A stretch of DNA of 37,275 nucleotides from Xylophilus sp. ASV27 (GTDB lineage: Bacteria; Pseudomonadota; Gammaproteobacteria; Burkholderiales; Burkholderiaceae_C), in contig NZ_JAELTO010000037.1 of the NCBI RefSeq assembly GCF_016428875.1, positions 1-37,275 on the forward strand, read 5' to 3'. The notes under the pieces are model-generated. The model saw only the letters and a program-made list of their open reading frames with translations. It was not told where the DNA came from and ran no database searches. This document shows positions 23,114-30,531 of the stretch, piece by piece (the first letter of the stretch is position 1; every line of letters begins with the position of its first letter). The translations under genes were made by a program, and so were the position numbers.

Positions 23114-24492
23114 TCAGAACGGATAGTGGCGCTCCGCCATCTGCAGCGTGATCCAGCGCAGCTCGGTAAAGGCCTCGATGCCGGCCTTGCCGCCGAAGCG
23201 GCCGTAGCCCGGAGTCCTTGACCCCGCCAATGGGCATCTGCGCCTCGTCGCGCACCGTGGGGCCGTTGACGTGGCAGATGCCGGCCTCGATGCGCCGCGC
23301 CACCTGCCAGGCGCGCGCCACGTCGCGGCCGAACACGGCGGACGACAGGCCGGAGGGGTTGTCGTTGGCGCAGGCGATGGCCGCCTCCACGCCATCCACG
23401 CGCACGATGGGATTGACCGGGCCGAAGGATTCCTCGTGGTAGATCTCCATGTCGCGCGTGACGTGGTCCAGCAGCGTGGCGGCCTTGGCCAGCGCGTCGT
23501 CGATCAGGCGGTTGCAGCGCTCCACCGTCGCCATGTCCACCACCGAGCCCAGCACCGCCGGCCCCTGGCGCGGGTCGCCCGGCGGCAGGCGGGTGGCCTT
23601 GGCGACGAGTTGGGCGACGAAGGCGTCGGCCACCCGGGCATCGACCACGATGCGCTCGGTGGACATGCAAATCTGCCCCGAGTTGGCGAAGGCGCCAAAG
23701 GCCGCGGCGTTCACCGCCGCGTCCAGGTCGGCGTCGTCCAGCACCAGCAGCGGAGCCTTGCCGCCCAGCTCCAGCACCACGGGCTTGAGGTATTTGGCGC
23801 AGGTCTGCGCGATGATGCGGCCGACCTTGGTCGAGCCGGTGCAGTTCACGCGCCGCACCGCCGGGTGCGCCACCATGGCCTCGACCACGGCGCCCGCATC
23901 GGCCGGGGCGTTGGTGACGAAATTCACCACGCCCGGCGGCAGGCCGGCGTCCTGCAGCGCCTCGATGATCAGGCCGTGGGTCTGCGGGCACAGCTCCGAG
24001 CCCTTGAGCACCACGGTGTTGCCGCAGGCCAGCGGCGTGGCGATGGCGCGCACGCCCAGGATCACCGGCGCATTCCAGGGCGCAATGCCCAGCACCACGC
24101 CCGCGGGCTGGCGCACCGCCAGCGCCAGGCTGCCGGGCACGTCGGAGGGGATCTGCTCGCCACCCACCTGCGTGGTGATGGCGGCGGCCTCCAGCAGCAT
24201 GCCGGCGGCCAGGTGCACGTTGAAGCCGGCCCACATGGCCGAGGCGCCGGTTTCCGCGGCCAAGGCCTCGCCCTTGGCCTCCAGCGCTGCGGCGGCCTTG
24301 GTCAGCAGCGCGCGGCGCGCGTTCGGCCCCAGCGCGGCCCAGGCCGGGAAGGCCACGGCGGCGCGCGCGTCATCGGCCGTGGCGGCGGGCGCGGTGGTGG
24401 CGACCTGCCCGTCGAGCGGGTTCCTGCGCGTGAACGTCGCCCCGTTGGACGCGGCCTGGGCCTGGCCGCCGATCAGCATAAATGGTGGGCAT
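23114..24492 (-). pseudogene. NAD(P)-dependent aldehyde dehydrogenase, frameshifted and internally deleted
   Basis: An aromatic-aldehyde-type dehydrogenase (vanillin/salicylaldehyde dehydrogenase-like). VLELGGKAPLLVLDDADLD and SGQICMSTERIVVDA still show the catalytic Glu and Cys. Three kinds of damage are visible. The well-placed ATG at 24492 (GAGGAG upstream) is out of frame with the MLIGGQAQAA body by one base. The body lacks residues near ARAAVAFPAW, GEALAAETG and AKAATLLDHVT where relatives have extra segments. One extra C in CCC at 23208-23210 shifts the frame after PIGGVKDSG, while the true ending YGRFGGKAGIEAFTELRW continues in another frame to the stop at 23114. It was the last gene of the decayed ABC operon upstream. 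Confidence 0.85.
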
Positions 24493-24522
24493 GGTGCTCC
24501 TCGGAAAAGTTGGATGAAAAGC

Positions 24523-25094
24523 TCACACGGCGCCCAGATAAGCGCGGCGGATGGCGTCTGACTGAAGAAGGTCTGCGGTCGGCCCGCTGGCCACGATGCG
24601 CCCGCGCTCCAGCACATGGGCGCATGTCGGCCACGGCCAGGGCCTTGCGCACGTTCTGCTCGACCATCAACACCGCCGTGCCCTGGTCGGCGATGCGGCG
24701 CACGATGGCCAGCAGCTCGGCCACCATGCGCGGCGCCAGGCCCAGCGAGGGCTCGTCCAGCAGCAGGCGCGACGCGCTCGGCCAGCCGCGGAAAGTCGGC
24801 GAAGGCAAGCCGCAGCCGCCGCGCGCGTTCGGCCGCCGGCACCAGCCAGCCGCCGAGTTCGAGGTTCTCCGCCACCGTCATCTGCGCTAACAGCGGCCGG
24901 CCCTCGGCCACCAGCGCCGGGCCCTGGCGCGGCAGCAGGCCGGCCGGCGCCTTGAGCAGCGTGGTCTTGCCCGTGCCATTGGGGCCGAAGATCACGGTCA
25001 TGCAGGGCGCCGCCTCCAGATCCAGGTCGCGCAGCAACTGGAAGCCCGCGTAGCCGGCCGCCATGGCCTGTACCCGCAGGTGCGAGGCGCTCAC
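24523..25094 (-). pseudogene. livF-like branched-chain amino acid ABC ATPase remnant
   Basis: It begins with GTG at 25094, overlapping the livG remnant stop (GTGA). The N-terminal half is readable: VIFGPNGTGKTTLLKAPAGLLPRQG (Walker A) and QMTVAENLELGGWLVPA. After RLAERVA the frame changes to RLLLDEPSLGLAPRMVAEL, having lost the ABC signature (LSGGQ) region. A second frame change follows KALAVADM, after which HVLERGRIVASGPTADLL leads to RRAYLGAV and the stop at 24525. Without a signature motif and with two frameshifts it cannot work as an ATPase. Confidence 0.85.
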
Positions 25095-25382
25095 GGCGCC
25101 GCTTCCATTTCGTCGCCCAGATAGGCCTCGATCACCGCCGCATCGCGCACCACCTCGGCCGGCGCGCCGTCGGCGATCTTGCGGCCCTGGTGCAGCACCA
25201 GCACCCGCTCCACGTGGCGCAGCAACGTGGCGACCGCATGCTCGATCCAGACGACGGCCAGGCCGGCCTCGTCGCGCAGGCGGCGGATGCGCCGGGCCAT
25301 CGCCTCGACCTCGGCCCCGGCCCGCGAAGGCCATGCCGAAGCGCACGGTGACATCGCGGGCTTCCAGCAGGGCGTGGGTCAT
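25091..25382 (-). pseudogene. livG-like ABC ATPase remnant with the core deleted
   Basis: ATG at 25382 has AGGAGG seven bases upstream, overlaps the livM remnant stop (ATGA) and opens normally with MTHALLEARDVTVRFG. About 60 bases later the sequence is already in the C-terminal part, in another frame: EVEAMARRIRRLRDEAGLAV, then VWIEHAV and VLVLHQGRKIADGAPAEV. Roughly two thirds of a normal LivG of about 250 residues is missing, including Walker A, signature and Walker B. Confidence 0.85.
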
Positions 25383-25884
25383 GGCGGTGACCTCCTGCTG
25401 CGCCGGGCCAGCGAGGCCAGCCCGTCGGGCAGCCAGATCACGCAGGCGAGCAGCAGCAGTCCCAGCACCATCATGTAGGCATAGGGCAGTTGCAGCCGCA
25501 GCGTCTCCGCCAGCAGACTGAACACCACCGCCGCGGCCAGCGGGCCGCCGATCAGCGCGATCGGCACCGTCTGGAAGCCGATGAAGGGGCTGAACACCGC
25601 CGCCGGCTCGATGTAGGTCCAGCGCACCGCCATGGCCGCGCCGGTGGCGCCGGCTGCTTCGCCCCGCCCTTGACCACCAGCCCGCCGGCGGCATTGACCT
25701 GCTCGGCCCACAGCAGGTAGTTGAGCTCCCGGCTCACCTGCGCGCCCGCGGCCCAGGAGCCGGTGCGGGCGATGGCGTAGCCGATGCGGATCGGCGCGCC
25801 CTGCACGAGCAACTGCGGCTCGGCGGCCGCGGCCCCGATGGCGGCGGCGCCCCGCAGCCAGTGGCGGCGGGTGGTTTCGGTCAT
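25379..25884 (-). pseudogene. Fused remnants of livK (N-terminus) and livM (C-terminus)
   Basis: It starts at 25884 (AGAGGG upstream) with a twin-arginine-like leader RRHWLRGAAAIGAAA and the mature start of a branched-chain amino acid-type binding protein (IRIGYAIARTGSWAAGAQVS, EQVNAAGGLVVKGG). Near 25650 it jumps, in another frame, into the end of a LivM permease: VRWTYIEPAAVFSPFIGFQT, then LPYAYMMVLGLLLLACVIWL. The remainder of livK, all of livH and most of livM are absent. One or more large deletions, or a sequencing/assembly collapse, explain this. Confidence 0.82.
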
Positions 25885-26085
25885 GGCATGTCCCTCTTGT
25901 CGTCTGCGTGCGCTGGCGCATGCCGGGGAGCGCCGATGCTAGGAGCGCCGGCGGCGCGGCGCATGCACGCGGGCGCAGCGCCGCTTGACAGAGCGCGCAA
26001 GGCGCATCGGGTTGACCCTGGAACATGCCATGCGCCCGCCACAGGCATCGCGCCCATAGTCCGCTCACCCTCCCTGCCCCGCGCC

Positions 26086-27030
26086 ATGGCCGCCTCCACC
26101 GTCTTCTCGACCGAGCCGCTCCCGCCGCGCGAGCGTGCACCGCTGTGGCGCGAATGGGTCTGGCAGCATTTCGGCGGGCTCGACTCCGACCTCTACGGCG
26201 ACCCCGTGTTCGACGGCCGGATCACCGCGTCACACGCCGGCGACGTGGTGCTGACGCGGCTGGAGGCCAACCGCCACCGCGTGCTGCGCAGCGGCGACAT
26301 GGCGCGCGCCAGCGAGGCCGGCTACCTGAAGATCGTCGCGCCCTGGCGGGGCCGCGCCGTGGTGTCGCAGCAGGGCCGCGAAACCGAGGTGCAGGACGGC
26401 GACTGGACCATCTACGACACCACGCAGCACTACACCGTCGCCAACCCGGACCGCTCCGACCACCTGATCGTCATGCTGCCCATGGCGCGCCTGGGCCGCG
26501 GCCTGCCCGTGCGCGCCCTCATGGCGCAGCCCGTCGGCGGCGCCCGCGGCATCGCGCGGGTGGCGCTGCAGACCATGCGCAGCGCCTACCAGGAGCTGCC
26601 GCAGATGAGCGAGGCGGCGGCCCGGGGTGCGGGCGAGCCGATCCTGCACACGGTACGCCTGACCCTGCAGGAGATGGCGGGTCAGCCCGGCGCCGAGAGC
26701 CGGCGCGCGGCCCTGCAGGACCAGGTGCGCGCCTACGTGCGGCGGGAACTGCGCGACCCCGGCCTGAGCATCGAGGGCATCGCGGCGGCGCTCGGCTGCA
26801 GCAAGCGCCTGCTGCACCAGGCTTTCAGCGGCAGCGAGTACACCATGGCCGGCTTCATCCTGGCCGAGCGGCTGCATGCCTGCCAGCGCGAGCTGCGCCA
26901 TCCGGCGCACGCCCACCGCACGGTGACGGAAATTGCGTTCTCGTGGGGCTTCGACAGCAGCACGCACTTCAGCCGCGCATTCCGGGCTGCCACGGGCCGC
27001 TCGCCGCAGGAATTCCGCCGCGGCGGCTGA
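26086..27030 (+). CDS. AraC-family transcriptional regulator (FeaR/AraC_binding_2-like)
   Basis: A 314-residue regulator. The N-terminal half has the AraC_binding_2 layout, with YLKIVAPWRGRAVVSQQGRE and the conserved DGDWTIYDTTQHYTVANPDRSDH. The C-terminal domain (about 210-314) is a standard double HTH: LSIEGIAAALGCSKRLLHQAF and VTEIAFSWGFDSSTHFSRAF followed by RAATGRSPQEFR. ATG at 26086 is the only family-consistent start but has no clear Shine-Dalgarno. It is divergent from the decayed liv/aldehyde-dehydrogenase operon. Relatives activate amine or aromatic-aldehyde catabolism, so it was probably that operon's activator and now lacks a functional neighbour target. A TTGACA at 25985-25990 lacks a matching -10 box. 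Confidence 0.88.
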   Translation: MAASTVFSTEPLPPRERAPLWREWVWQHFGGLDSDLYGDPVFDGRITASHAGDVVLTRLEANRHRVLRSGDMARASEAGYLKIVAPWRGRAVVSQQGRETEVQDGDWTIYDTTQHYTVANPDRSDHLIVMLPMARLGRGLPVRALMAQPVGGARGIARVALQTMRSAYQELPQMSEAAARGAGEPILHTVRLTLQEMAGQPGAESRRAALQDQVRAYVRRELRDPGLSIEGIAAALGCSKRLLHQAFSGSEYTMAGFILAERLHACQRELRHPAHAHRTVTEIAFSWGFDSSTHFSRAFRAATGRSPQEFRRGG

Positions 27031-27037
27031 CGGCAGC

Positions 27038-27889
27038 TCAGGCCGTTGCGGCCATGCGCACCGTGGCTTGCGCCGGATCGGGATCGTCCACCGGGGGCGA
27101 GCCGTCCTCGTTGACCTGCAGTTCCATCCGCGTCATGGCGACCGCGCCGAAGATGGTGGCGAAGGCCGTGTCCTTCGCGTCGCGGCCGGCGCTCACGCGC
27201 ACGATGCGGTGCGCCTGCGCCAGCTCAGTCGGATCGAACATCACCCAGCCGTCACCCAGCCAGACCTCGAATACGGCGTGGAAGTCCTGCGGCGGTTCCT
27301 CGAAGTGAACATAGCCCACCACCAGCCGCGCCGGTATGTTGAGCGCGCGGCAGAAGGTGATCGCGAGATGCGCGAAGTCACGGCATACCCCGGCGCGCTG
27401 CAGGTAGACGTCCTGCGCGGTGGTGAGCGGCGTGCTCACGCCCACCTGGTAGACGATGTTCTGGCGGATCCACGCGCAGATGTGGGCCACGCGCCCATAG
27501 CCGGGCGGCACCTGGCCGAACAGGTGCCGCGCCGCGCGCCCCATCACGTCGGACTGGCAGTAGCGGCTGGGCATGAGGTAGTGCAGCACCTCGTGGGGCA
27601 GCGCCTTGATCGGGCGCTCCGGCAGGTCGGCCTCCGGGGCGGGCCGCAGCAGTTGCACCCGCGCGTCATAGCGCACCCGCAGCCTCCCCGGCGCCATGTC
27701 GCAGCGGAAGAAGCGGTTGCCGCTGCCCGGGTCCTCGAACTCGCGCAGATCGTGGGCTGGCGTCACCTGCAGGCTTTCTTCCAGCACCCGCTGCCCATGC
27801 CCGCGCACGGCCTGCAGGTTGAAGCAGAAGTGCGAGTCCGCGCCGACGGAGTATTCGAGGTCGCAGCGAAGGGCAGTGATCTGGTCCAC
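27038..27889 (-). CDS. Transglutaminase-like cysteine protease family protein
   Basis: A 283-residue protein. The N-terminal half is the beta-rich bact_transglu_N-like region (RFFRCDMAPGRLRVRYDARV). The transglutaminase core carries a full triad: C169 in QRAGVCRDFAHLAITFCRAL, H204 in DFHAVFEVWLGDGWVMFDPT, and D219 in the same segment. YVGVSTPLTTAQDV-type residues before the Cys are also conserved. Bacterial members are thought to cleave or cross-link peptides; the true substrate is unknown. The frame starts with GTG at 27889 preceded by CAGGGG-like bases; no upstream ATG exists in frame. It is convergent with the AraC gene (7-base gap) and follows a small hypothetical ORF. Confidence 0.87.
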   Translation of the reverse strand: MDQITALRCDLEYSVGADSHFCFNLQAVRGHGQRVLEESLQVTPAHDLREFEDPGSGNRFFRCDMAPGRLRVRYDARVQLLRPAPEADLPERPIKALPHEVLHYLMPSRYCQSDVMGRAARHLFGQVPPGYGRVAHICAWIRQNIVYQVGVSTPLTTAQDVYLQRAGVCRDFAHLAITFCRALNIPARLVVGYVHFEEPPQDFHAVFEVWLGDGWVMFDPTELAQAHRIVRVSAGRDAKDTAFATIFGAVAMTRMELQVNEDGSPPVDDPDPAQATVRMAATA

Positions 27890-27943
27890 GGGTGCACGCC
27901 CCTGGAGGCGCTCGCAAGAAGAATAAGAAGGGAAAAACGCGGT

Positions 27944-28213
27944 TCAGTTCTGCGGCGGGCCGGCATCGGGCCCCTGCGCCGGCCGGATGTGGCGGACCAC
28001 GCGCGCGGCCACCTGCGCCACCGCCGCCGAGGCCCGCTGGCGGCGCCCGCGCGCGGGCGGCATGCCGCCCTCCCACCAGTCGGCCGCGGTCGTGCGCAGC
28101 ACGCGGGCCGCATACCAGAGCGGGGTGTACATGCCGACCACGCTTCGGGGCTCCACACCGCGCGAACGGCCCTGCTGCCGCGCGGACAAGTGCAGTACCG
28201 GGGAAGACGTCAC
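27944..28213 (-). CDS. Small hypothetical protein, uncertain
   Basis: An 89-codon frame starting GTG at 28213, which overlaps the DUF1328 stop (GTGA), or 62 codons from ATG at 28132. The middle reads MYTPLWYAARVLRTTAADWW and the tail is rich in Arg and Ala. I recognise no family. The four-base overlap with the DUF1328 gene and the otherwise empty 320-base interval argue for a gene. The basic, Ala-rich composition could equally be chance in GC-rich DNA. Confidence 0.35.
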   Translation of the reverse strand: MTSSPVLHLSARQQGRSRGVEPRSVVGMYTPLWYAARVLRTTAADWWEGGMPPARGRRQRASAAVAQVAARVVRHIRPAQGPDAGPPQN

Positions 28214-28395
28214 TTGATCACCTTGCGCGCCGCCCCCACGCCCAGCGCCGCCAGAATCACGAAGATGATGGCCAGCACCAGGAACAGCCCGAACAGGATC
28301 TTGGCGATCCCGGCGGTGCCGGCGGCCACGCCGGTGAACCCCAGCGCACCCGCAACCAGTGAAATGAGCGCGAAGATGATGGCGTACTTGAGCAT
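28210..28395 (-). CDS. DUF1328 (YtjA-like) small membrane protein
   Basis: A 61-residue protein with two hydrophobic segments: YAIIFALISLVAGALGFTGV, and ILFGLFLVLAIIFVILAALG after AAGTAGIAK. The ending is short and basic. This is the full length and pattern of the DUF1328/YtjA family, an inner-membrane peptide of unknown role often linked to stress conditions. ATG at 28395 has a GGAAGGA site at good spacing. It probably shares a transcript with the small hypothetical ORF and perhaps the transglutaminase gene. Confidence 0.9.
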   Translation of the reverse strand: MLKYAIIFALISLVAGALGFTGVAAGTAGIAKILFGLFLVLAIIFVILAALGVGAARKVIK

Positions 28396-28591
28396 GATGT
28401 GTCCTTCCGTGTGGGGAGAAAGCGGCAAGCCCGCCGCCGATGGGGCATCCTAGGTTGGGGCACTTTCCGGGCAGGTCGGGCGCGCCCGCATTGGCTTGTA
28501 GGACACGGCCCGGCACCAGCACGAATCCAGCGGAGCCGCTAGCATCGCGAGGGAACTCCCATCCGTCTTCTTCCCGACACCACACACCACC

Positions 28592-29200
28592 ATGAAGCTC
28601 TACTACAGCCCCGGCGCCTGCTCCCTCTCGCCCCACATCGCCCTGCATGAGGCAGGCCTGGCCTTCGAGGCCATTCCCGCGCCCACCAAGACCCACCAGC
28701 TGCCCGACGGCAGCGACTACTACGCGATCAACCCGCTGGGCTACGTGCCGCTGCTGGAGATGGACGACGGCACGCGCCTGCGCGAAGGCCCGGCCATCGT
28801 GCAGTACATCGCCGACCTGGTGCCCACCCGCAACCTCGCCCCGGCCAACGGCACGCTGGCGCGCTACCGCCTGCAGGAGTGGCTCAACTTCATCGCCACC
28901 GAACTGCACAAGGGCTTCGGCCCGCTGTTCAATCCCGCCACGCCCGACGAGATGAAGAAGGCCGCGCGCGACAAGCTCGCCGGCCGGCTGGCCTTCGTCA
29001 ACGGCCAACTCGACGGCAAGGACTACCTGGCCGGCGAGCACTTCTCCGTGGCCGATGGCTACCTGTTCACCGTGGTCAACTGGAGCGGCAGGGTCGGCGT
29101 CGACCTGTCGGCCGTGCCCAACGTCACCGCGCACCATGCCCGCGTGGCCGCGCGCCCCGCGGTGCAGGCCGCGCTCAAGGCCGAAGGCCTGCTGAAGTAA
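28592..29200 (+). CDS. Beta-class glutathione S-transferase
   Basis: A 202-residue GST close to bacterial GstA. The thioredoxin-like N-domain opens MKLYYSPGACSLSPHIALHE with the beta-class Cys10, and the cis-Pro glutathione motif is NPLGYVPLLEMDDG followed by LREGPAIVQYIAD. The all-helical C-domain includes YLAGEHFSVADGYLFTVVNW. It conjugates or reduces electrophiles with glutathione in the cytoplasm. The ene-reductase gene starts 29 bases downstream on the same strand, so the two probably form a detoxification operon for reactive alkenes or aldehydes. The leader shows no strong Shine-Dalgarno. Confidence 0.95.
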   Translation: MKLYYSPGACSLSPHIALHEAGLAFEAIPAPTKTHQLPDGSDYYAINPLGYVPLLEMDDGTRLREGPAIVQYIADLVPTRNLAPANGTLARYRLQEWLNFIATELHKGFGPLFNPATPDEMKKAARDKLAGRLAFVNGQLDGKDYLAGEHFSVADGYLFTVVNWSGRVGVDLSAVPNVTAHHARVAARPAVQAALKAEGLLK

Positions 29201-29229
29201 GCCTCCCTCCCCGACACCGCAAGGACCCC

Positions 29230-30339
29230 ATGGCCTCTCTCTTCGATCCCCTGCAGGCAGGCGCGCTGCAACTGTCCAACCGCATCGTCATGGCGCCGCT
29301 CACGCGCAACCGCTCGCCCGGGGCCATCCCGCAGGCGATCACCGCCACCTACTACGCCCAGCGCGCCAGCGCCGGCCTGCTGATCACCGAGGCCACCGCC
29401 ATCAGCCATCAGGGCCAGGGCTATGCCGACGTGCCCGGCCTCTACGGCACGGAGCAGCTCGACGGCTGGAAGCGCGTCACCCACGCGGTGCACGAGGCCG
29501 GCGGCAAGATCGTGGTGCAGCTGTGGCACGTGGGCCGCGTCTCGCACACCAGCCTGCAGCCCGACGGCCAGGCGCCCGTGGCGCCCTCGGCGATCGCCGC
29601 CAAGACCAAGACCTACCTGATCGACGCGCAGGGCCGGGGCTCGTTCGCCGAAACCTCCACGCCGCGCGCGCTCGACGCCAGCGAGCTGCCGGCCATCGTC
29701 AAGTCCTACCGCGCCGCCGCCCGCAACGCGGTGGAGACCGCCCACTTCGACGGCGTGGAGGTGCACGCGGCCAACGGCTACCTGCTGGACCAGTTCCTCA
29801 AGACCTCCAGCAACCACCGCACCGACGACTACGGCGGCAGCATCGAGAACCGGGCGCGCCTGCTGCTCGAGGTGGTGCGCGGCATCGTCGACGACGTCGG
29901 CGGCGGCAAGGTCGGCATCCGCCTGTCGCCGGTCACGCCCGCCAACGACGTGCACGACGACGCGCCGCAGCCGCTGTTCGAGCACGTGGTGCGCGAGCTG
30001 GCCCCGCTCGGCCTGGCCTACGTCCACATCATCGAGGGCGCCACCGGCGGCCCGCGCGAGCTGCCCGACCGGCCGTTCGACTACCACGCGCTCCAGGCCG
30101 CCTACCGCAACGCCGGCGGCAAGGGCGCCTGGATGGTCAACAACAACTACGACAAGGCCCTGGCCGAGCAGAAGCTCGCCAGCGGCGAGGCCGACCTGAT
30201 CGCCTTCGGCAAGCCCTTCATCTCCAACCCCGACCTGGTGCGCCGCCTGAAGGAAGACGCGCCGCTCAACCCGCCGGACAAGAGCACCTTCTATGGCGGC
30301 GGCGAGCGCGGGTACACCGACTATCCGGCGCTGGCATAG
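29230..30339 (+). CDS. Old Yellow Enzyme-family ene-reductase (NemA/morphinone-reductase-like)
   Basis: A 369-residue FMN TIM-barrel that reduces activated C=C bonds with NAD(P)H. The N-terminus SNRIVMAPLTRNRS carries the flavin-tuning Thr25. VVQLWHVGRVSH, and the substrate-binding pair H179/N182 with proton donor Y184 in GVEVHAANGYLLDQFL, follow the His/Asn type (as in morphinone reductase) rather than His/His. RTDDYGGSIENRARLLLEVV and ADLIAFGKPFISNPDLV complete the FMN site. AAGGA lies five bases before ATG 29230. It is followed by a hairpin made from copy C of the 41-bp repeat. Confidence 0.94.
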   Translation: MASLFDPLQAGALQLSNRIVMAPLTRNRSPGAIPQAITATYYAQRASAGLLITEATAISHQGQGYADVPGLYGTEQLDGWKRVTHAVHEAGGKIVVQLWHVGRVSHTSLQPDGQAPVAPSAIAAKTKTYLIDAQGRGSFAETSTPRALDASELPAIVKSYRAAARNAVETAHFDGVEVHAANGYLLDQFLKTSSNHRTDDYGGSIENRARLLLEVVRGIVDDVGGGKVGIRLSPVTPANDVHDDAPQPLFEHVVRELAPLGLAYVHIIEGATGGPRELPDRPFDYHALQAAYRNAGGKGAWMVNNNYDKALAEQKLASGEADLIAFGKPFISNPDLVRRLKEDAPLNPPDKSTFYGGGERGYTDYPALA

Positions 30340-30369
30340 GGCCTGTCATCCTTCATGTTTTTGGCAGGA

Positions 30370-30393
30370 AGCCCAGGCATCACCTGGGCTTTT
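30370..30393 (+). terminator. Terminator hairpin within repeat copy C
   Basis: The stem AGCCCAGG (30370-30377) / CCTGGGCT (30383-30390) has a 5-base loop and is followed by TTT. It lies 30 bases past the ene-reductase stop in a convergent gene pair. Confidence 0.65.
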
Positions 30394-30412
30394 AGCTACC
30401 AAAAATATAGCA
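30372..30412 (+). repeat. 41-bp dispersed repeat, copy C
   Basis: It shares CCCAGG-ATCACCTGGGCT, TTAGCTA and the ATAGCA end with copy B at identical spacing. The interval 30340-30531 holds this and nothing else recognisable. Confidence 0.7.
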
Positions 30413-30531
30413 ATCCCGGGCCATCGCATGTCGCAGCCCACCGGCAGGCGCAGGTGGCTGGCCGCCGTCCGCGCCGATACGCCCGGCAGCACCGCGCAGC
30501 CGCTCGCATTTTGGGTGGGGGCGCCGCCCCG

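Noticed and set aside
26020-26045. GG-N10-GC spacing (TGGAACATGCCATGC) before the AraC gene, considered as a sigma-54 promoter
   Set aside because: It matches only the minimal dinucleotides and not the TGGCAC/TTGC boxes. AraC regulator genes rarely use sigma-54.
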